Assembly (NCBI GenBank): GCA_001295905.1
Contig: LJHT01000014.1
Location: forward strand, 1 to 64,000
From: a beta proteobacterium AAP51
GTDB lineage: Bacteria; Pseudomonadota; Gammaproteobacteria; Burkholderiales; Burkholderiaceae_C
Reading direction: 5' to 3'
Length of the DNA: 64,000 nt
Under the pieces are notes generated by a model that was not told the DNA's origin, searched no databases, and worked only from the letters and a program-made list of their open reading frames with translations. A program made the position numbers and the translations under genes. This document shows positions 32,103-41,239 of the stretch, piece by piece (the stretch's first letter is position 1; each line of letters starts with the position of its first letter).

Positions 32103-32269
32103 GAAGGTTCTCCGTGGCACAGGCGCGGCCCGTTGCCGGCTTGTGTAGGCTGGGATGCTGCCGTTACGGAGCCGCGCCGTGCAAGCGAAGTTCCGTGAAA
32201 ACGCGTAAAGAGGCGACAAAGAGCCGCTGGAACCGACGGAATGCGATGGCCCTGGCGCGCCAGGGCCAT

Positions 32270-32827
32270 TCAGCCGTGCAGGCGCGAATGCCGCGGCACG
32301 CTGGCCAGCAGGAAGTCCATCTGGTCGGCCACGATGCGGCGGCCGCGCAGGATCATGTCTTCGTGCAGGTTCGGCACGTAGGGCAGGTACAGCAGCGTCA
32401 TGCGCGCTTCTTCCGGCAGGCGGTTGCCCTTGTGGCCGTTGCAGGCGCGGCAGGCGGTGATGCAGTTCATCCAGCTGTCGCTGCCGCCGCGGGACACCGG
32501 CACGATGTGTTCCCGCGTGAGTTCGTCGAAGTGGAAGCGGTGGCCGCAGTAGGCGCACAGGCCGCGGTCGCGGGCGAACAGCTTGGGGTTGCTCAGCGCG
32601 GGCGTCACGCGCCAGGCGCGGCTGGGTACGGCACCACGCACGGCCACGATGGGGTGCACTTCGATGCGGCTCTGGCGGCCCGTGGCGCGCTGCACGCCGC
32701 CGCGCAACACGGCAAAGGCATCACCCAGCGTCCACGCGACGGCGTCGCTGGCGTACAGCACCGCCGCTTCGCGTGGCGAGATCCACGCTTGGGGGCGGCC
32801 CGAAACATCGAGCTGCAGCACGTCCAT
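32270..32827 (-). CDS. HNH endonuclease-domain protein
   Basis: This 185-residue protein has an HNH/McrA-like domain (about 88-140). Two zinc-binding CxxC pairs (CAYC, CRAC) frame TREHIVPVSRGGSDSWMNC and NGHKGNR, which hold the catalytic His-Asn-His residues. The N-terminal 85 residues are specific to a proteobacterial group of unknown role. The gene stands alone, without toxin, phage or restriction neighbours, so a general DNA-repair or housekeeping function is likelier than restriction. Confidence 0.85.
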   Translation of the reverse strand: MDVLQLDVSGRPQAWISPREAAVLYASDAVAWTLGDAFAVLRGGVQRATGRQSRIEVHPIVAVRGAVPSRAWRVTPALSNPKLFARDRGLCAYCGHRFHFDELTREHIVPVSRGGSDSWMNCITACRACNGHKGNRLPEEARMTLLYLPYVPNLHEDMILRGRRIVADQMDFLLASVPRHSRLHG

Positions 32828-32987
32828 GCCCTAGCGTAAACCATCCGCGGTGACGGCTGTGTGGCCCGGGCTTCGACCGGGGGGTGCCCCGCAGGCCGTC
32901 GGCCCCGCATCGGGCCTGCGGCTAGGCCCCAGACCCTAAAAAAGTCGCGGTCGAATCGCCGCAGCCCGGCCCGAAGTCTGCAAAATA

Positions 32988-32999
32988 GAACGACCGTTC
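32988..32999. promoter_or_regulatory. TetR-type operator GAACG-AC-CGTTC
   Basis: The perfect 5+5 bp inverted repeat lies 17 bp before the TetR GTG start, directly after AAAATA, which may be a -10. Such short GAACG/CGTTC palindromes are typical of TetR regulators of fatty-acid degradation. Autoregulation is inferred from position. Confidence 0.55.
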
Positions 33000-33016
33000 G
33001 ATTTCAGGTCCGCGCC

Positions 33017-33685
33017 GTGAACCCAGCCTCTGAAACGCCCCTGGCCGAAGCCCAGCGCCTGCCCCGCGCCCTGCACAAGGGCCAGCAGACGCGTGCCGCC
33101 ATTCTGGACGCGGCGCTGGGCCTGGCCTCGCACGTGGGGCTGGAGGGGCTGTCCATCGGCGCGCTGGCCGAGGTCACGCAGATGAGCAAGAGCGGCGTCT
33201 TCGCGCATTTCGGTTCGCGCGAAGAGCTGCAGATCAGCGTCATCCGCGAATACCACGCACGTTTCGAGGAAGAGGTGTTCTTCCCCGCCATCAAGGAGCC
33301 GCGCGGCCTGGTGCGGCTGCAGGCGCTGTTCGAGCGCTGGATCCGCCGCGTCAGTGTCGAGCTCGACTCGGGCTGCATCTACATCAGCGGCGCCGTCGAG
33401 TTCGACGACCGCCCCGGCCCCGTGCGAGATGCATTGGCCAGCATGGTGCGCGCCTGGCACGCGGCGCTGGCCCGTGCCATCCGCCTGGCCATCGAAGCCG
33501 GCCAGCTGCGCCCCGACACCGACCCCGAGCAGATGCTGTTCGAGCTGCACGGCCTCATCCTCGCGCTGCACCACGACGCACGCTTCCTGCGCAGCCCGGG
33601 CGCACTGGACCGTGCCCGCGCCGGCTTCCAACGCACGCTGGGGCACTACGCCACGGCCCCCGCATCAGCCTCGGGCTTGCGCTGA
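33017..33685 (+). CDS. TetR-family regulator of the adjacent fatty-acid genes
   Basis: The protein has 222 residues. The start is a GTG at 33017, chosen from its position just after the operator. The TetR helix-turn-helix (about 20-68) includes RAAILDAALGLASHVG, SIGALAEVTQMSKSGVFAHFGSREEL and REYHARF. The C-terminal ligand domain (about 85-205) is of the TetR_C type seen in AcrR-like proteins next to acyl-CoA dehydrogenases. It probably represses the beta-oxidation operon, with an acyl-CoA as inducer. It lies 49 bp upstream of the acyl-CoA dehydrogenase gene. Confidence 0.87.
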   Translation: MNPASETPLAEAQRLPRALHKGQQTRAAILDAALGLASHVGLEGLSIGALAEVTQMSKSGVFAHFGSREELQISVIREYHARFEEEVFFPAIKEPRGLVRLQALFERWIRRVSVELDSGCIYISGAVEFDDRPGPVRDALASMVRAWHAALARAIRLAIEAGQLRPDTDPEQMLFELHGLILALHHDARFLRSPGALDRARAGFQRTLGHYATAPASASGLR

Positions 33686-33734
33686 AGCGCGGCCCGCCTT
33701 CCACCCCTTTCCCTTCGCCCTTCAGGAGTACCCC

Positions 33735-35534
33735 ATGGCCGTCTACACCCCGCCGCTGCGCGACATGCAGTTCGTTCTGCACGAACTGCTGAACGTCACC
33801 GATGAGCTGAAGATGCTGCCGGCCCATGCCGACATCGACGCCGAGACCATCAATGCGGTGCTGGAAGAGGGCGGCAAGTTTGCCGCCGAGGTGATCTTCC
33901 CGCTGAACCAGAGCGGCGACCGCGAAGGCTGCACGCACGACAAGGCCACGCACAGCGTGAAGGCGCCCAGCGGCTTCAAGGAGGCCTACGCCAAGTACGT
34001 GGAAGGCGGCTGGCCCGCGCTGGCCATCGACCCCGCCTACGGCGGCCAGGGCCTGCCCATCGTGGTGAACCAGTGCTTCTACGAGATGCTCAACAGCGCC
34101 AACCAGGCCTGGACGATGTACCCCGGCCTGAGCCACGGCGCGCTGGAATGCCTGCATGCTCACGGCACCGAGGCGCAGAAGCAGCTCTACCTGCCCAAGC
34201 TGACCAGCGGCGAATGGACCGGCACCATGTGCCTGACCGAGCCGCACTGCGGCACCGACCTCGGGCTGCTGCGCACCAAGGCCGAGCCCGTGGTGGGCGC
34301 GCCCGAGGGCACCTACAAGCTCACCGGCCAGAAGATCTTCATCAGCGCCGGCGAACACGACCTGGCCCCGAACATCGTGCACCTGGTGCTGGCCCGTTTG
34401 CCTGACGCACCGGCCGGCAGCAAAGGCATCAGCCTCTTCGTCGTGCCCAAGTTCAAGATCAATGCCGACGGCAGCCTGGGCGAGCGCAACCCCATCTTCT
34501 GCAGCGCCATCGAGCACAAGATGGGCATCAACGGCAGCGCCACCTGCCAGATGATGCTCGACGGTGCCGAAGGCACGCTGGTGGGCGCGCCGCACAAGGG
34601 CCTGGCCGCGATGTTCGTGATGATGAACGCCGCCCGCCTGGGCGTGGGCAACCAGGGCCTGGGGCTGACGGAAGTGGCCTACCAGAACGCCGTGGCCTAT
34701 GCGAAAGACCGCCGCCAGATGCGTTCGCTCAGCGGCCCGAAGCAGCCCGACCAGCCGGCCGACACCATCATCGTGCACCCCGACGTGCGCAAGATGCTGC
34801 TGACCGCGCGTGCCTACGCCGAAGGCGGCCGTGCGCTGGCGATCTACATCGCGCTCTTGATCGACCGCGAACTCAACACCGACGACGAAGACGAGCGCAA
34901 GGACTGCGCCGACCAGGTGGCGCTGCTCACGCCCATCGTCAAGGCTTTCCTCACCGACAACGCGTGGCTCGCCACCAGCCACTGCATGCAGGTCTTCGGT
35001 GGCCACGGCTACATCAAGGAATGGGGCGTTGAGCAGTACGTGCGTGATGCCCGCATCAACATGATCTACGAGGGCACCAACACCATCCAGAGCCTGGACC
35101 TGCTGGGCCGCAAGGTGCTGGGCGACAACGGCGCCAAGCTGAAGAAGTTCGGCAAGCTGATCGCCGAGTTCGTGGAAGAGGAAGGCACCAACGAGGCGCT
35201 GCAGGAGTTCGTGAACCCGCTGGCCGAACTGGGCGACAAGGTCACCAAGCTCACCACCGAACTGGGCATGAAGGCCTTCGGCAATGCCGACGAGGTGGGC
35301 GCCGCCGCGGTGGATTACCTGCGCGTGGTGGGCCACCTGGTGTTTGCCTACTTCTTCGCGCGCAGTGCCAAGATCGCCCTGGCCAAGAAGGACAGCGGTG
35401 ACCCGTTCTACACCGCCAAGCTGCACACCGCGCGCTTCTACTTCACCAAGCTGCTGCCCGAGACGGCCGGCCTCATTCGCAGCGCCCGCACCGGCGTGGC
35501 GCCCCTGATGGCCATGGACGAAGCGCTGTTCTGA
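33735..35534 (+). CDS. Acyl-CoA dehydrogenase with C-terminal extension (FadE-type)
   Basis: This 599-residue flavoenzyme performs the first step of beta-oxidation, forming trans-2-enoyl-CoA. The domain order is a short N-terminal cap (MAVYTPPLRDMQFVLHELL), the dehydrogenase core (about 40-445) with MCLTEPHCGTDLG and SGTA-like KIFISAGEHD, and an Acyl-CoA_dh_C extension (about 465-590). IYEGTNTIQ near residue 445 carries the likely catalytic Glu. A good ribosome site (AGGAG) precedes the ATG at 33735. Long- or medium-chain acyl-CoAs are the likely substrates. Confidence 0.92.
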   Translation: MAVYTPPLRDMQFVLHELLNVTDELKMLPAHADIDAETINAVLEEGGKFAAEVIFPLNQSGDREGCTHDKATHSVKAPSGFKEAYAKYVEGGWPALAIDPAYGGQGLPIVVNQCFYEMLNSANQAWTMYPGLSHGALECLHAHGTEAQKQLYLPKLTSGEWTGTMCLTEPHCGTDLGLLRTKAEPVVGAPEGTYKLTGQKIFISAGEHDLAPNIVHLVLARLPDAPAGSKGISLFVVPKFKINADGSLGERNPIFCSAIEHKMGINGSATCQMMLDGAEGTLVGAPHKGLAAMFVMMNAARLGVGNQGLGLTEVAYQNAVAYAKDRRQMRSLSGPKQPDQPADTIIVHPDVRKMLLTARAYAEGGRALAIYIALLIDRELNTDDEDERKDCADQVALLTPIVKAFLTDNAWLATSHCMQVFGGHGYIKEWGVEQYVRDARINMIYEGTNTIQSLDLLGRKVLGDNGAKLKKFGKLIAEFVEEEGTNEALQEFVNPLAELGDKVTKLTTELGMKAFGNADEVGAAAVDYLRVVGHLVFAYFFARSAKIALAKKDSGDPFYTAKLHTARFYFTKLLPETAGLIRSARTGVAPLMAMDEALF

Positions 35535-35573
35535 CCCCTCCCATCCCACCCCCAACGACACGGAGACAAGACG

Positions 35574-36023
35574 ATGAAGAAGCTGCTGAGCACCGCCCTG
35601 CTGACCGCTGCCTGCGCCCTGGGCGCCAACGCCTGGGCCCAGGCCTCGCCGGTGGGGCTGTGGAAGACCATCGACGACAAGACCAAGAGCGAGCGTGCGC
35701 TGGTGCGCATCAGCGAAAGCAACGGCGTGTTCACGGGCCGCATCGAGAAGCTGTTGGCCGCTGACGCCAAGCCCGACGCCAAGTGCGACAAGTGCGAAGA
35801 CGACCGCAAGGGTCAGCCCGTCGTGGGCCTGGAGATCGTGCGCGGCGTGAAGAAGGCCGAGGCCGAGAACACCTGGGACGGCGGCACCATCCTCGACTCC
35901 ACCGAAGGCAAGGTCTACAAGGTGCGCATGCAAACCGCCGAGGGCGGCAAGAAACTGGAAGTGCGCGGCTTCGTGGGCATGCCCATGCTCGGCCGCACGC
36001 AGACCTGGCTACGCGTTGAATAA
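35574..36023 (+). CDS. DUF2147 secreted protein
   Basis: This 149-residue protein has a signal peptide ending AWA-QA. The DUF2147 fold is recognisable from SPVGLWKTIDDKTKSERALVRI at its start, a CxxC-like pair (KCDKCED, about 66-72) and RGFVGMPMLGRTQTWLRV at the end. It is a small beta-barrel-like periplasmic protein of unknown function. It is embedded between the acyl-CoA dehydrogenase and the multifunctional hydratase/dehydrogenase gene, 10 bp from the latter, and so is co-transcribed with beta-oxidation genes. Confidence 0.85.
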   Translation: MKKLLSTALLTAACALGANAWAQASPVGLWKTIDDKTKSERALVRISESNGVFTGRIEKLLAADAKPDAKCDKCEDDRKGQPVVGLEIVRGVKKAEAENTWDGGTILDSTEGKVYKVRMQTAEGGKKLEVRGFVGMPMLGRTQTWLRVE

Positions 36024-36033
36024 AGGAAAGACC

Positions 36034-38418
36034 ATGACCCGATTCCAAGTCCGCAAGGTCGCCGTGCTCGGCGCCGGCGTGATGGGCGCGCAGATCGCCG
36101 CGCATCTCGTCAACTGCAAGGTGCCCGTCGTCCTGTTCGACCTGCCTGCGAAGGAAGGCCCGAAGAACGGCATCGTCACCAAGGCCATCGAGGGCCTGAA
36201 GAAACTCAAGCCCGCGCCGCTGGGCGTGCCGGAAGACGCCGCGCGCATCCAGGCCGCCAACTACGAAGAGCACCTGGCGCTGCTCGGTGAATGCGACCTC
36301 GTCATCGAGGCCATCGCCGAGCGCATGGACTGGAAGCTGGACCTGTACCAGAAGATCGCCGGCAGCCTGGCGCCCCACGCCATCGTGGCCAGCAACACCT
36401 CGGGCCTGAGCATCACCAAGCTCAGCGAGGTGCTGCCCGAGAGCATCAAGCCGCGCTTCTGCGGCATCCACTTCTTCAACCCGCCGCGTTACATGGCGCT
36501 GGTGGAGTTGATCAACACGCCGGCCACGATGCCCGAAGTGCTGGACCAGCTGGAAGCCTTCGTCACCAGCGCTTTAGGCAAGAGCGTGGTGCGCGCCAAG
36601 GACACGCCGAACTTCATCGCCAACCGCGTGGGCATCGCCGGCATGCTGGCCACCATCAAGGAAGCCGAGAACTACGGCCTGTCCTACGACGTGGTCGACG
36701 ACCTCACCGGCAAGAAGCTGGGCCGCGCCAGCAGCGGCACCTTCCGCACCGCCGACGTGGTGGGCCTGGACACCATGGCCCACGTCATCAAGACGTTGCA
36801 GGACAACCTGGCTGACGATCCCTTCTTCCCGAGCTACAGCACGCCCGCCGTGCTGAAGGCGCTGATCGAGAAGGGCGCGCTGGGCCAGAAGGCCGGGGCC
36901 GGCTTCTACAAGAAGGTGGGCAGGGACATCCTGCGCCTGGACCCGGCGAAGGCCGAATATGTGCCAGCCGGCGGCAAGGCCGAGCCCATCGTCGAGCGTA
37001 TGCTCAAGAAGCCCGCAGCCGAGCGCCTGAAGCTTCTGCGCGAGAGCAGCAATCCGCAGGCGCAGTTCCTGTGGGCCATCCACCGCAACGCCTTCCACTA
37101 CGCCGCCGTGCACCTGGGCAGCATCGCCGACACCGCGCGTGACGTCGATTTCGCGATGCGCTGGGGCTTCGGCATGAAGCAGGGCCCCTTCGAGCTGTGG
37201 CAAGACGCCGGCTGGCAGCAGGTGGCCGGCTGGGTGAAGGAAGACATCGAAGCCGGCAAGGCGTTGAGCAGCGCACCGCTGCCGGCCTGGGTGTTCGATG
37301 GCCGCATTGGCGTGCACACGCCCGAAGGCAGCTGGAGCCCGACCAAGGGCGCCTACGTGCCGGGCAGCAGCCTGGCCGTCTACCAGCGCCAGCACTTCCC
37401 CGAGACCGTGCTGGGCGCCGGCGCTGTGGCGCCGCTGGGCAGCGGCACCGAGGTCTTCAAGAACGACGAAGTACGCGTGTGGACGCTGGACGGCGAGGTG
37501 CTCATCCTCAGCATCACCAGCAAGCTGCACCTCATCGGCACCGGCGTGGTCGAAGGTCTGCACAAGGCCGTGGAGCTGGCTGAAGCGGGCTACAAGGGCC
37601 TGGTGATCTGGTCGCCCGATGACGTGTTCAGTGCCGGCGCCAACCTGGAGCAGACGCTGCCCGTCTTCATGAAGGAAGGCGCCAAGGGCATCGCCCCGGT
37701 CATCCTGCAGCTGCAGACGGCGCTGCTGCGCATGCGCTACGCGCAGGTGCCGGTGGTGGCCGCGATGCGCGGCATCGCCCTGGGCGGTGGCTGCGAGATC
37801 GCGCTGCACTGCGCGCGCCGCGTGGCCGCGATGGAAACCTACGTGGGCCTGGTGGAAGTGGGCGTGGGCCTGATCCCGGGCGGTGGTGGCCTGACCTACA
37901 TCGCACGCCGTGCTGCCGAAATGGCGGCCGCTGGCAACGCCAACGCCGACATCATGAAGTTCGCCACCGACGGCTTCACCAACGCCGCGATGGCCAAGGT
38001 GGGCACCAGCGCCATCGAATCGCGCAAGCTGGGTTACCTGCTCGACACCGACATCGTCGTGCCGCACAAGGACGAGTTGCTGTTCGTGGCCAGCACGCAA
38101 GCCAAGGCCATGTTCGACAGCGGCTACCGCCCGCCGCACAAGGCGCTGTTCCCGGTGGCCGGCCGCAGTGCCATAGCCACCATCATGGGCCAGCTGGCCA
38201 ACATGCGCGACGGCGGCTTCATCAGCGCGCACGACTTCCACATCAGCACGCTCATCGCCCAGGTGGTGTGCGGCGGTGATGTCGACGCCGGCAGCCTGGT
38301 GAGCGAGGAATACCTGATGGCCATGGAGCGCAGCCGCTTCTGCAGCCTGCTGGAACACCCGAAATCGCAGGAGCGGATCATGGGCATGCTGCAGACCGGC
38401 AAGCCGGTGCGCAACTGA
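36034..38418 (+). CDS. 3-hydroxyacyl-CoA dehydrogenase / enoyl-CoA hydratase fusion
   Basis: This 794-residue bifunctional beta-oxidation enzyme has the domain order of B. subtilis FadN, with the dehydrogenase first, unlike E. coli FadB. The NAD-binding domain (about 5-190) starts VAVLGAGVMGAQIAAHLVN. The catalytic His lies in CGIHFFNPPRYM (about 150), and the 3HCDH C-domain follows (about 195-300). The crotonase domain (about 480-690) contains WSPDDVFSAGANL and ALGGGCEIALHC. The start at 36034 has AAAGGAAAG upstream. It pairs with the thiolase 17 bp downstream. Confidence 0.93.
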   Translation: MTRFQVRKVAVLGAGVMGAQIAAHLVNCKVPVVLFDLPAKEGPKNGIVTKAIEGLKKLKPAPLGVPEDAARIQAANYEEHLALLGECDLVIEAIAERMDWKLDLYQKIAGSLAPHAIVASNTSGLSITKLSEVLPESIKPRFCGIHFFNPPRYMALVELINTPATMPEVLDQLEAFVTSALGKSVVRAKDTPNFIANRVGIAGMLATIKEAENYGLSYDVVDDLTGKKLGRASSGTFRTADVVGLDTMAHVIKTLQDNLADDPFFPSYSTPAVLKALIEKGALGQKAGAGFYKKVGRDILRLDPAKAEYVPAGGKAEPIVERMLKKPAAERLKLLRESSNPQAQFLWAIHRNAFHYAAVHLGSIADTARDVDFAMRWGFGMKQGPFELWQDAGWQQVAGWVKEDIEAGKALSSAPLPAWVFDGRIGVHTPEGSWSPTKGAYVPGSSLAVYQRQHFPETVLGAGAVAPLGSGTEVFKNDEVRVWTLDGEVLILSITSKLHLIGTGVVEGLHKAVELAEAGYKGLVIWSPDDVFSAGANLEQTLPVFMKEGAKGIAPVILQLQTALLRMRYAQVPVVAAMRGIALGGGCEIALHCARRVAAMETYVGLVEVGVGLIPGGGGLTYIARRAAEMAAAGNANADIMKFATDGFTNAAMAKVGTSAIESRKLGYLLDTDIVVPHKDELLFVASTQAKAMFDSGYRPPHKALFPVAGRSAIATIMGQLANMRDGGFISAHDFHISTLIAQVVCGGDVDAGSLVSEEYLMAMERSRFCSLLEHPKSQERIMGMLQTGKPVRN

Positions 38419-38435
38419 GCGAAGGACTTCACATC

Positions 38436-39638
38436 ATGAGCAGCAAACAAGTTCAAGACGCCTACATCGTCGCCGCCACGCGCACGCCCATTGGCAAGAG
38501 CGGCCGCGGCTACTTCCGCAACACGCGGCCCGACGACCTGCTGGTGGCCGCCGTGCGCAGCGCGCTGGCCCAGGTGCCGACGCTGGACCCCAAGGCCATC
38601 GAAGACGCCATCATCGGCTGCAGCTTCCCCGAGGGCGAGCAGGGCATGAACATGGCGCGCGCCGCCATGGTGCTAGCCGGCCTGCCGCATTCGGTGGGCG
38701 GTGTGACGGTGAACCGCTTCTGCGCCAGCGGCCTGACCGCACTGCAGATGGCGGCCGACCGCATCCGCGTCGGCGAAGCCGACGTGATGATCGCCGGCGG
38801 CGCCGAGAGCATGAGCATGGTGCCCATGGGCGGCAACAAGCCCAGCTTCAACCCCGAGGTCTTTGCCCGCGACGAGAACGTCGGCATCGCCTACGGCATG
38901 GGCCTCACGGCCGAGAAGGTGGCGGCGCAGTGGAAGGTCTCGCGCGAAGACCAGGACGCGTTCGCGCTGGCCTCGCACCAGAAGGCGCTGAAGGCGCAGG
39001 CCGCCGGCGAGTTCACGGCCGAGATGACGCCCATCGACATCGTCGAACGTTTCCCGAATCTGGCCACCGGCGAAGTGGGCACGAAGACGCGCACCGTGAA
39101 CCTGGACGAAGGCGCGCGGCCTGACACTTCGCTCGAAGGGCTGGCGAAGCTGAAGCCCGTGTTCGCTGCCAAGGGCAGCGTGACGGCCGGCAACAGCAGC
39201 CAAACCAGCGATGGCGCGGGCGCGCTGATCCTGGCCAGCGAAGCGGCTTGTCGGCGCTACGACCTCAAGCCCCTGGCCCGCTTCGTCAGCTACGCCGCGC
39301 GCGGCGTGGCGCCCGAGATCATGGGCATCGGCCCCATCGAGGCCATCCCCGCCGCGCTGAAGTACGCCGGGCTGAGCCTGTCGGACATCGGCTGGTTCGA
39401 GCTGAACGAAGCCTTCGCGGCACAAGCCCTGGCTGTCATCAATACCGTGGGCCTGGACCCGGCCAAGGTCAACCCCATGGGCGGCGCCATTGCGCTCGGC
39501 CACCCGCTGGGCGCCACCGGCGCCATCCGCGCCGCCACCGTGGTGCACGCGCTGCGCCGCCAGCAGCTGAAGTACGGCATGGTGACGATGTGCGTGGGCA
39601 TGGGGCAGGGCGCCGCCGGTATTCTGGAAGCCGTCTGA
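38436..39638 (+). CDS. Acetyl-CoA acyltransferase (3-ketoacyl-CoA thiolase)
   Basis: This 400-residue thiolase cleaves 3-ketoacyl-CoA to acetyl-CoA in the last beta-oxidation step. All catalytic elements are visible: nucleophile Cys in VNRFCASGL (about C91), His in GGAIALGHPLGATG (about H356) and the second Cys in MVTMCVGMGQG (about C386). The N-terminus DAYIVAATRTPIGK is typical. It is preceded by GAAGGAC and lies between the bifunctional enzyme and an extra enoyl-CoA hydratase. Confidence 0.94.
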   Translation: MSSKQVQDAYIVAATRTPIGKSGRGYFRNTRPDDLLVAAVRSALAQVPTLDPKAIEDAIIGCSFPEGEQGMNMARAAMVLAGLPHSVGGVTVNRFCASGLTALQMAADRIRVGEADVMIAGGAESMSMVPMGGNKPSFNPEVFARDENVGIAYGMGLTAEKVAAQWKVSREDQDAFALASHQKALKAQAAGEFTAEMTPIDIVERFPNLATGEVGTKTRTVNLDEGARPDTSLEGLAKLKPVFAAKGSVTAGNSSQTSDGAGALILASEAACRRYDLKPLARFVSYAARGVAPEIMGIGPIEAIPAALKYAGLSLSDIGWFELNEAFAAQALAVINTVGLDPAKVNPMGGAIALGHPLGATGAIRAATVVHALRRQQLKYGMVTMCVGMGQGAAGILEAV

Positions 39639-39667
39639 CCCCGAAGCGGTCACAGGAGACAACGACG

Positions 39668-40450
39668 ATGAGCATCAAGACCGCGACGCTGAACGGCGTC
39701 ACCACCATCGAGATCGCGCGCCCCGAGAAGAAGAACGCGCTCACGGTGGCCATGTACCAGGCCATGACCGACGCGCTGAACGCCGCCAAGGCCGATGGCG
39801 CCGTGCGCGCGGTGCTGATCACCGGCCAGCCAGGCATCTTCACCAGCGGCAACGACATCGAAGACTTCATGTCGCGAGGCACCGGCGGCGGTGGCGCCGG
39901 CAGCGAGGACAACGAGTCGCCGGTGTTCAAGTTCATGCGCGCGCTGCTTGACTGCGACAAGCCCGTGGTGGCCGCCGTCACGGGCGGCGCCATCGGCATC
40001 GGCACCACGCTGCTGCTGCACTGTGACTTCGTCTACGTCAGCGACGAAGCCCGCCTGGCCATGCCCTTCGTGAGCCTCGGCCTGGTGCCCGAGTTCGCCA
40101 GCAGCCTGCTGGTGCCGCAACTGATGGGCAACCGCCGCGCCGCCGAAAAGCTGCTGCTGGGCGACCCCTTCACGCCCGAGCAGGCCGTGGAATGCGGCAT
40201 TGCCAACGCCGTGCTGCCGGCCAATGAGGTGGTGAACCACGCGCGCCGCGTGGCCGAGCGCTTCAACGCGCTGCCACCCGGCGCCGTGCGCGAGGCCAAG
40301 CAGCTGATGCGCGCGCCGCAGCGTGAGCTGGTGCTGCAGACCATCCGCACCGAAGGCGAGCTCTTCGCGAAGCGTCTGCGCAGCCCCGAGGCCATGGAAG
40401 CCTTCCAGGCGTTTTTCCAGAAGCGCAAACCCGACTTCTCGAAATTCTGA
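39668..40450 (+). CDS. Enoyl-CoA hydratase/isomerase family protein
   Basis: The crotonase-fold protein has 260 residues. It shows ARPEKKNALTVAMYQAM, the oxyanion-hole segment FTSGNDIEDFM and GGAIGIGTTLLLHCDFVY. At the usual second catalytic Glu, the segment VSLGLVPEFASSLLVPQLMG is found. GNDIEDF resembles the isomerase/PaaG-like members more than classical EchA. The N-terminus is set by ATG 39668 after GGAGACAACG. It probably handles enoyl-CoA isomers in the same pathway. Confidence 0.9.
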   Translation: MSIKTATLNGVTTIEIARPEKKNALTVAMYQAMTDALNAAKADGAVRAVLITGQPGIFTSGNDIEDFMSRGTGGGGAGSEDNESPVFKFMRALLDCDKPVVAAVTGGAIGIGTTLLLHCDFVYVSDEARLAMPFVSLGLVPEFASSLLVPQLMGNRRAAEKLLLGDPFTPEQAVECGIANAVLPANEVVNHARRVAERFNALPPGAVREAKQLMRAPQRELVLQTIRTEGELFAKRLRSPEAMEAFQAFFQKRKPDFSKF

Positions 40451-40461
40451 CCGCGCGCCCG

Positions 40462-41232
40462 ATGTCGCTGGCCCTCAAGCTCGCGCTGAGCCCGCTGCTG
40501 GTGGCGCAGGCCGTGCTCACGCGCCGGCGCCTGCCGGTGCTGGCCGAACCCGCCGGGCCGCGGCAAGGCGTGGCCGGGCCTGCGAAGGCACTGCCGCTGC
40601 GCGTGCTGATCACCGGCGACTCTTCCGCCGCCGGCGTGGGCGTGGTGCACCAGCGCGAGGCCCTGGCGGTGCAGCTGGCGCAGCAGCTGGCGCTGGCCTG
40701 CCCGGCACGTGTGCAGTGGCGGCTGCTGGCGAAATCGGGTCTGAACACGGCGCAGACGCTGCACCTGCTGCAGCGCGAAGGCGCGGGCCTGCAGGCCGAT
40801 GTGGCGGTGGTGGTGACGGGCGTGAACGACGTGGTCGAGCAGGTGCCTTCGCACCGCGCCGTGTCGGCTCGCGAAGCCCTGGCCAACGCGCTGCGCAACG
40901 CCCACGGCGTGCAGCACGTGGTGTTTGCGCCGCTGCCGCCCATCCATCACTTTCCCGGCCTGCCGCAGCCCCTGCGCTGGGTGGCCGGCAGCGATGCGCG
41001 GCGCCACAACGCAGCCTTGCAGCGCTGGGTGCGGCAGCGCGGCGATGTCAGCCTGGTGGACATGGAAACGCCGCTGAACGCGGGTGTGATGGCGGCCGAC
41101 GGCTTCCACCCCGGCGAGCCGGTGTACCGCTATTGCGCCACCGTGATGGCGCAGCACGTCGCAGCGCGGGTGTGGCCGCAACTGCACCTGCACCCGCACC
41201 CGCACCCGCACCCGCACCTGCCGTCCACCTGA
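40462..41232 (+). CDS. SGNH/GDSL-family esterase with His-Pro tail
   Basis: This 256-residue hydrolase has an N-terminal hydrophobic segment (LALKLALSPLLVAQAVL) that may anchor it. SGNH blocks are ITGDSSAAGVG (catalytic Ser, about 54), KSGLNTAQT (Gly), VVTGVNDVVEQ (Asn) and ADGFHPGEPVYR (Asp and His, about 214). The last residues form HLHPHPHPHPHLPST, encoded by a 6-bp tandem repeat. The gene starts 11 bp after the hydratase and may act as an acyl hydrolase in lipid turnover; the substrate is unknown. Confidence 0.85.
   Translation: MSLALKLALSPLLVAQAVLTRRRLPVLAEPAGPRQGVAGPAKALPLRVLITGDSSAAGVGVVHQREALAVQLAQQLALACPARVQWRLLAKSGLNTAQTLHLLQREGAGLQADVAVVVTGVNDVVEQVPSHRAVSAREALANALRNAHGVQHVVFAPLPPIHHFPGLPQPLRWVAGSDARRHNAALQRWVRQRGDVSLVDMETPLNAGVMAADGFHPGEPVYRYCATVMAQHVAARVWPQLHLHPHPHPHPHLPST
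41185..41220 (+). repeat. CACCYG hexanucleotide repeat encoding a His-Pro tail
   Basis: Four perfect CACCCG units (41191-41214), flanked by CACCTG units on both sides, encode alternating His and Pro at the C-terminus of the esterase. Slippage here would change tail length in frame. Confidence 0.75.
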
Positions 41233-41239
41233 GCCGCGC

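Noticed and set aside
32270..32827. HNH gene as part of a defence or mobile element
   Set aside because: No methylase, integrase, toxin, repeats or composition change flanks it, and the genes around it are ordinary chromosomal genes.
41185..41220. The His-rich tail as an engineered His-tag
   Set aside because: The residues alternate with Pro, arise from a 6-bp tandem repeat, and the surrounding sequence is native chromosome. A natural repeat expansion explains it.
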